Shown: positions 56,543-64,000 of the stretch, piece by piece
Layout of the letters: each line of letters starts with the position of its first letter
Numbering within the stretch: position 1 is the stretch's first letter
Origin: Bedellia somnulentella
Taxonomy: Eukaryota > Arthropoda > Insecta > Lepidoptera > Bedelliidae
NCBI GenBank assembly: GCA_963576735.1
Contig: OY755171.1
Coordinates: 13,640,001-13,704,000 of the forward strand
Reading direction: 5' to 3'
DNA: 64,000 nucleotides
Position numbers and translations under genes: made by a program
Notes under the pieces: generated by a model
Databases searched by the model: none
Told to the model about the DNA's origin: nothing
What the model saw: the letters and a program-made list of their open reading frames with translations, nothing else

Positions 56543-58425
56543 TATTTTTCTTAAAGGAGCAATCTGATCTGGTCTTGTAAGGGCTTTAGATTATCAACAT
56601 TATAAATCCAAGATCAATTTATAAATCAGTTTCAAAAACACATACAAAGAATAATTAATCGCTAGATGTGAATAATACAGCAATATACGGAAAAGTGGGG
56701 ATTCGATGTTTTTCTGTGGGTGATTTTTTTCACAGAAAATTCTTTCTACAATTATAACAACAAGTCTATCAAATCAACGTAAATGTATTTTTTTTAAATG
56801 GTAATAATTAAATGATTTTTCAGCCCTTGCTTATCTTTCATGGGTGCGGTGAGTACGTTTTACGTATTTGTGATTAATGTTTAGCGTTTTTTCCGAACCT
56901 ATATTACAATTATAGAGATTCTCGTGAATTATTATTGTAGAAATTGTATTATAAATCACTTGTATGATTATTAATTACTAGTTGACCCGCGCAACTTCTT
57001 CTGCGTGACATATGACATAGTTTCTGTGTGACTGAGTATCAATCATCTAATCTAACAATTCAAAACATCTAATAATTCTAGTGCATAATAATGTCTTACA
57101 GTAATTGTCAAAACGGAAACCAAATAAACGCTATCGTAAGATCTCGTAGTTTAATTCCCTGCGGTAAATTTACGGTCCACTATTTATTCGTCTAGTAATA
57201 TTTATACTAATCGTAGCGACTGGGGCATATATTAGTTCTGTAGGACACACGCAAACGCCTAATGAATCGTAACGCAAAACGTCTTACCATTAACAATACA
57301 ATGGTACTATTTAAGGCGTTATATTGCGGTGATTGATAGCTGGGTCGATTTTTGATGCAGTTTATTCATATTATGCTATATTTTTTGTTGATAAAGAAAT
57401 AATCTAGCAAAGAAGTAAAGATAAGAGACCTTTTTGAATAAAAAGACACGTTTGAGTTGTAGGTCGCTATCGGTGTTTAAAGTATATATTTTAACAAGCC
57501 CAATCCAATGATGTTTCTTTTCAAGAACGCATTGAATGGATTATGTTATGTTATAGATACCTAATGAGGGTAAATTAGGATATGATTTTGAGCGCTACTT
57601 AGACGATACCGAATTTTAAAGCACATGTAGTGTTGATGAATTTGATATGTAGGTAACATTGTGTGCCTGTTTTGATTCAAAGTTGCCATTTTCACAGAAA
57701 ATAATTTTAATGGTGATTCAGGTCACGGTGATAGATTAATAAATCCACATCGAAACAAGATAAATATAAAATCCAAGATGAGCCATATGCTTGTTTGTTT
57801 TGGAGCTTTCATCATTTAAAGTTGAATACTTAGTGAGAACGAGATGCAGCGATCTATTTAGGCTTTATTTGCTTTTGGTCGCAATTCGCAATTCTCATAG
57901 ACTATGATCCCGCTGCATGAATCTGCAGGTATCTTTTTATTTGATGAAACTACATTTTTATGAATGATAATTCTTAGTAGAATAGATTATATTTCAATGT
58001 TACATCCTCAAGATTTAGTAAACCATGTAGTCCGATTCAGGATACACTGCATGGTCACACCATTTCAGAGCGAAAATAACGATTTTTCAACTCATTCCGG
58101 TCATCAATCGGTCCCTCGTCCTCAAATCTCGTTCCTTCATTCTTTTTAGGTGTGCTGCATTGGAAACACGTCTCGTCTCCGTAAAATAGAAATTGTCACA
58201 ATCATATATTTTCAGCTTTTCAGCTAGAAAATACCAGTGTATAATGACTGTTCAAGTAAATATATGAATTGACAAGGACCTACCTCCGAAATACTATATA
58301 TGTAAATTCATTTTTGATAGTTGGCGGCAAAAATGGCGGTGAGTAAAATATAATCATTTTATGTTCTTAAGCCCCTTAATGAGTTATTATACTTATTATA
58401 CAGTTTTTTCTTCAATCCACTTTTT
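56543..58425. other. No gene seen
   Basis: AT-rich, with the shared old repeat at 57750-57820. Confidence 0.5.
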
Positions 58426-59278
58426 TAAGTGATGGTGCGATACTGCGCAGAAAGTGACATAATTCTAATTAACTTTATCAATGACCCACTTTTTAGTTTT
58501 ATTAAAGTGATAATAAGTAATGTAATATTACCCAGAAGATTGAGGTAATGTATATCTAAAGTGGTTTTACCTACGCGATACAGCGTAGAAAGTGTCATAA
58601 ATCATAAAAACAGCTGTAAAGATGTTCAATATTAAAATTTTCTTAAAGAGATAATAAGGAATATTAACCAGAACATTGATTGTCATAATGTATTTTCTTT
58701 AACTGGTTTTACAAGATATCCCCCAAAAGGTGACATGATTAATATGTATAACCAACTACTAAAATTTCAAAACGTGATAAGGCGTTATACCAAAAGGTTT
58801 TTTTTTTAAAATACTTTTCTTTTGTACGAGATACCTACTTCCCAGAAAGTAGCTTTATTCATTTCAGCATTATTGTCATTCAGTACATAGTTACTACATG
58901 TATATTAAATAATACAATGTGCACCTATCGTACGTTGTCACAATGAATAACATTATACATCGACAACTTTTTAATCTTCTTAAAGAGGTAATACGAGTTG
59001 TTATCCAGAAGATCAATTGGCATGCGCTTTCCTAAAGTGGTTGTACGAGATACTTACCAGAAAGTAGCTTTATTCATTTCAGCATTATTGTCATTCAGTA
59101 CATAGTTACTAAATGTATATCAAATAATACGGTGTGCACCTACCGTACGTTATCACAATGAATAACATTAAACATCGACAACTTTTTAATCTTCCTAAAG
59201 AGGTAATACGAGTTGTTATCCAGAAGATCAATTGGCATGCGCCTTCCTAAAGTGGTTGTACGAGATACTTCCCAGAAA

Positions 59279-60768
59279 TAGAGCAAGAGCCCGCGACGGC
59301 CAGACCTTAGTTATAGTATAAAGTCTAAAAGTTTCTCTGTGTGTGCCCACTATACAGGTAAGAACGATCCCAGGCTATGAAACTTGGGTCGCCCCGGCTT
59401 TGGCAGGTAACAGGTAGTAAAGGTGTGTAAAAATGTATCTCAAATTAGGTATAGCATAAAGCTTAGTTTTCATATATTTTAGTAGTGGTGATCTTAGAAA
59501 TCGCCTCGTCCACAGCCAGACACTTAGTACAGTTGCAACCCCCTGCCAGACACCCTTAAAGTACGGTTAATTTTAATGATACTTTAGTTATAGTATAAAA
59601 TCTGAATTTTATATATGTTATTTGGAGAACTATAAAATGATGTTTCCTCAGTAGCCAGACAATTTGTATGGTTCCCCTATATTGCCAGACACGTTAAAGG
59701 TCTATTCGCTAGGTGCAAAGTAGGGGGTGGGTGAACACGAATCGATCACAGCGCGCACTGTGGCAAAAAAAGGAACATTCGGCGGCTAATCAAGTGTAAT
59801 TGAAATGATGGAAAATATTCATAGTACTAAAATTGACAAATAATGCCAAGATAATATATTTTCGCGTATCGGAAATGAAGGAAAAACATTCATCTGCAAT
59901 ATTTATACATATAGTGGCAAAGATATATGTTACTCTGAAGTTAAAACTGAAATATCAAGCAATTCGAAGATTATCAAGTTTGGCAAAAAAAACCAAGCAC
60001 CAAGGATGTAATACTATTGTAAAGACTTTTGCTCATCGAGCAACCTTTCTTACGAATGCCGGCCTGCTTTCATCCAAATTACAGTAACACTAGAGTCATT
60101 ATTGATTGTACAGAGTTTCAAGTAGAAATACCATCTACAGTTGATAAGCGTGTGTGGTGGTATTCACACTACAAGGAAGGATTTACTGCAAAGGTGCTCA
60201 TAGGTATTACACCAGTAGGCTTCATTGTTTTGTTTCAAATTGTTTGCAAAATATTGTAAATTTTATTGAATTAAATATTTAAATTAAGCATATAAAACTC
60301 TACAACCCATTACGCATATGCCCCTCGCGCTCGCACCTACAATAGACCTTTAACGTGTCTGGCAATATAGGGGAACCATACAAATTGTCTGGCTACTGAG
60401 GAAACATCATTTTATAGTTCTCCAAATAACATATATAAAATTCAGATTTTATACTATAACTAAAGTATCATTAAAATTAACCGTACTTTAAGGGTGTCTG
60501 GCAGGGGGTTGCAACTGTACTAAGTGTCTGGCTGTGGACGAGGCGATTTCTAAGATCACCACTAATAAAATATATGAAAACTAAGCTTTATACTATACCT
60601 AATTTGAGATACATTTTTACACACCTTTACTACCTGTTACCTGCCAAAGCCGGGGCGACCCAAGTTTCATAGCCTGGGATCGTTCTTACCTGTATAGTGG
60701 GCATACACAGAGAAACTTTTAGACTTTATACTATAACTAAGGTCTGGCCGTCGCGGGCTCTTAGACTA
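59279..60768. mobile_element. PIF/Harbinger-like transposon, 1490 bp, long TIRs
   Basis: TIRs of about 430 bp (59279-59715 and 60340-60768) start TAG-n-n-n-AAGAGCCCGCGACGGCC. Comparison with the tandem repeat shows the empty site and a 3-bp AAA duplication (59276-59278 and 60769-60771). Each TIR repeats CCAGAC several times. The interior keeps only part of a DDE transposase. Confidence 0.85.
59833..60259 (+). pseudogene. DDE transposase fragment (DDE_Tnp_4 type)
   Basis: TRVIIDCTEFQVEIP and YSHYKEGFTAKVLIGITPVG (about 60081-60225) match the first catalytic-Asp region of Harbinger/ISL2EU-type transposases. A preceding frame (59833-60087) supplies an out-of-frame upstream part. The other two acidic catalytic residues are absent, so it is dead. 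Confidence 0.75.
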
Positions 60769-61548
60769 AAAGTAGCTTTATTCATTTCAGCATAATCGTC
60801 ATTCAGAACATAGTTACTTCATGTATATCAAATAATACGGTGTGTACCTACCGTACGTTGTCACAATGAATAATATTATACATCGACAACTTTTTAATCT
60901 TCTTAAAGAGGTAATACGAGTTATTATCCAGAAGATCAATTGGCATGCGCTTTCCTAAAGTGGTTGTACGAGATACTTCCCAGAAAGTAGCTTTATTCAT
61001 TTCAGCATTATCATCAATCAGTAAATAGTTACTACATGTATATTAAATAATACGGTGTGCACCGACCGTAAGTTTTTACTATAAAAACGTTGAGTTGTCG
61101 GAAAATAATGTGTCATACGAACCAGTACGAATGACATACCCAAGCAAGAACAACCTAAAGGTCGAGACGACCATAGTTCCCATCACTGACGAGTTCTCTG
61201 AACATTGGGGTTATATATCCCAGCAGGATTAACATGAAACAGTATGATGGTAAGTATATCGACAGGTACCTGATAATCTACTCAGTGAATTTCACTTGAG
61301 GTGCTGACTTTGCCGTAATAATAGTTTGGAAAAATCACAAACACAATATCAGCTTTGATTGCCTTTTGGCTCTTAGTTACATATCCTTACCATAGTTATA
61401 TATACCTTGTTATGGATAAATCAACATCATTATTTTGAATAATCACATGGTAATAATGTTTTTCATTATTACTCACATATGAAAATTAAAATAGTTTTCA
61501 TTATTACCCACATACGAAAAACGACGGACTATCTTGCTGTCTAATTAT

Positions 61549-61690
61549 GATGCCCACATGGCATTACAAGACCGCCGCCGCAACTGTCCCCGCTCGCTAC
61601 GGTTGTGCTTGTACCTGCCGTGATGAAGACCGTGATGGACATGTCACGTCACTGATGCCGCCGCCACCGCCGCCGGCCGCCACCTGCTAG
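61549..61690. other. GC-rich island, possible exon
   Basis: CCGCCGCC-type sequence in very AT-rich DNA. On the minus strand, 61681-61613 is an open 69-nt block between TCTAGCAG and CAG/GTACAA (poly-Gly then SDVTCPSRSS). On the plus strand a 47-codon frame starts at 61549. No family recognised; it could be an exon of a gene beyond the window. Confidence 0.3.
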
Positions 61691-64000
61691 ACGCTCACAG
61701 GTACACTCAGTGTTGTCACAATGCACATAGGTGCTGATGATGCTGATGATCCATTCATATCTTTGTAAATTATAACGTCGTGGAAGGGTGTAAGAATTTT
61801 TTTTCATAAAATTCATTATGTCAACTAATTTTTGAAATTTTTGAGGGCCACGTACGAGAAACGTTTTATTCATGTGTTGTAAATGAAATATATGTATTAT
61901 ATACAAATACTCATATATGTGTGATTGAGATTGTAGATTAGTTCTTAAAGCGAGAAATTCATTCAGAGATCATAAGGGAATCATCTCGAATAACACAATA
62001 GATTCAAAGGAATCTTACATTTTGTTTCTTTTAGCAATTGTACGTATGCCTTTACCAAAGGTAAAGAACACGAAAAAAAATCAGTTTTCACAAACTTGAC
62101 AAATTTTATCGTTTTCCTTCTAGACCATTACCTTTACCGTTTATCTTTACGAATGTCTCTGTTGGTATTTAGTAAATACAGGGCTCCAATAGCATAACTG
62201 ACACAATTGAAACCTCTCCATCGCAAAACCACTTAAGTGTTTGCAATTGGCAACATACAAATTTGAATTTGTTACTTGTTCATATATTTTTACATATTTA
62301 AATAAAGAATTTTCTAATATAAAAATTATATATAAAAAGCAGTTGGTCTTTGGAAGTTTTTACACTAAACTTATATCATTACATTTTATCTGAATCGTCT
62401 TTTGCAGAACGTATTTATAACTGCTTATGGACCCGCATGCAAGGGCGGTTATTTTTATGTCTATGGTCTTGTCATGGTCATACGAGGAAAACGAACTGAA
62501 GATAGTTCCCTTTTATTGGGTTTGAATCTAGTTGGTTTTAGAAATATTACTATACAAAAGCATATCGCGGGTATGTAGCAGGGTAGGTATGAAATTCCCT
62601 TATATTTCTTACGTCAATAATTTACTTTTATTGAATTGGATATTACGATCAAGAGCATGCTATCGTTTTTTGTTTTGTATGTATACATACAATCATATCT
62701 CACGCCATTGGTTCCCGTTTGGGTGTGCAGTGACTGTCGATCGCCGCTTTGTGCAACCGAACAATATTTTCGTATAATTAAAGGAAAATACTGATACAGG
62801 CCAAGATATGGTTTTCTTTTTAAACACATATTCTGTCAAGGCGAGTCATAAATATACCTATTTACATCACAAGCAAAACATATTGTATAATATTCATACA
62901 TATGTTATATTTAATTTTATTACAGAAATATTCTTGATTGCAACATGATCTTCATGCTTATAATATTTTTTCATTCCATTTGTACCTTGAAACTGCAATT
63001 CTCAATGTTTCCTTTTTTGAACATTCGACATATATTAAATAAAGGTGTAGAAATACAGACTTTTTTTTTGGCCTTAACAAATTCAAAGGCTCTCTCTTTT
63101 TTTTTTTATTTATTAAGTCAGAAAATATCTTTAAGAAAATCTTATAAACTTTAAAGATATTATAATAAAGTCTATTAACTAAAGTTTAACAAAAAGAAAG
63201 CATTGTTAATTCTATCTTGTTCTGATTATTTTTCCAGTCGAATTAGTTAAGCAGTTTCTACTGAAATCGTCTAAAATATTGTTAGCTATGGTATGGTCAT
63301 ATATATATACATGTATATATGGTTGGCAATAGTAAGTACTATTATACCTCTATAGGTATGGTGTATCAAATACAGAGTGCACTCATTAATAAGTTTTATG
63401 TCTTAAATTAATCAACCAACAACAGTTTGGCGATTTTTTGTGAAATATAAATGGGTGTTAGTTTTGTACCTAACTTATGAATATTGATTTATATGCATGG
63501 AACGCAAATTCAAATCAAACCTTTCCTCTTGGTTTGGACTTATTCCTAAGCATATAAATATAATTGTATTTTAATCTCGGGAGTATAAGCAATTTATAAA
63601 TATTATTCTTAAAAATAAATTTATTAAGAAAAGCATTCTTATCTTCTTGTATCGATCTCAAGATATAGTTGCTACATGTATTTTATTCTTCTTTCAAATA
63701 CTTTGGCTACAAAGGTTCATCTTTCTATTTTGAAAGAAATTTTCGTTAATCATTTTACATTTACAATGACATAAACACTTTTTGGCTGCGTACTGATCAG
63801 GGATGCCCATTGGTAGTTTAAGAAAGCAAGTAGATAGACTGGCTAGTCGACCTGTTTGGTATAGCTTTATTTTTTATCATCCTATATGTGATAAACAAAA
63901 TATGTACAGTATGACAGTTTTTAAATACTTTGAAATTTAATGGGAAATGGACTTTCACCAATACCTTTAATTGTAATAATTTTATTGTTTGCAATAATTT
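61691..64000. other. No gene supported
   Basis: AT-rich. A minus-strand frame 61649-61906 continues from the GC island but matches nothing I know; an RTE scrap lies at 62690-62765. Confidence 0.45.
62690..62765 (-). repeat. RTE 3'-end scrap
   Basis: CTCACGCCATTGGTTCCCGT and CGATCGCCGCTTTGTGCAA match the RTE 3' end in reverse, with a short ATAC tail. Confidence 0.6.

Larger units (their letters stand above)
58426..61065 (+). repeat. Decaying tandem repeat, about 215-bp unit
   Basis: Clear units at 58830-59030, 59036-59278, 60771-60952 and 60953-61065 (CCTAAAGTGG at 59031, 59246 and 60953; GTAGCTTTATTCATTTCAGC each time). Older copies with AAAGTGACATAATTCT precede from 58426. A transposon interrupts one unit. 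Confidence 0.75.

Noticed and set aside
1..64000. CRISPR arrays, phage or bacterial operons
   Set aside because: No regular short repeats with unique spacers; all multi-exon and retroelement features point to an animal genome.

Overview
This window looks like nuclear DNA of a moth or butterfly, or a close insect relative. It is AT-rich, introns have GT-AG borders, and there are many non-LTR retrotransposons, SINEs and small inverted-repeat transposons, several with TATG or TAAAA tails. Species cannot be told from the sequence alone. One 200-base run of N (28952-29151) marks an assembly gap.

The main host gene is a two-pore-domain (K2P) potassium channel on the minus strand. I assembled it by hand from seven exons between 55400 and 23459. 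All phases match, giving an uninterrupted 392-residue protein with both selectivity filters and a C-terminal ESSV. Its first intron (8.7 kb) contains three intronless, full-length kinases related to the protein kinase A catalytic subunit: minus, minus, plus. Its last intron (20.9 kb) contains a same-strand cluster of three small secreted-peptide genes (36492-37710). These share a two-cysteine C-terminal motif that resembles secapin-type peptides. The last intron also holds an intact CR1/jockey-like LINE and much repeat DNA.

Layout: 1-23.4 kb is gene-free and repeat-rich. It has a 5'-truncated RTE LINE (18988-20896, perfect 16-bp target duplication), many copies of a TATG-tailed SINE, foldback elements and MITEs. 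23.46-55.4 kb is the K2P gene with its nested genes. 23684-30068 is a composite in which tandem 314-bp units, each with a tRNA-like sequence, face each other in inverted orientation inside a perfect 14-bp direct repeat. An intact two-ORF LINE sits inside one arm. 40442-43173 is a long-armed TIR element that splits a SINE in two. 55.4-64 kb has the presumed K2P upstream region, a SINE, a decaying ~215-bp tandem repeat and a 1.49-kb PIF/Harbinger-like element inserted into that repeat. The rest is anonymous AT-rich DNA.

The most noteworthy items are the kinase trio nested in an ion-channel intron, the nested secreted-peptide cluster, and the tRNA-like tandem foldback family. No CRISPR, bacterial operon or rRNA was seen.
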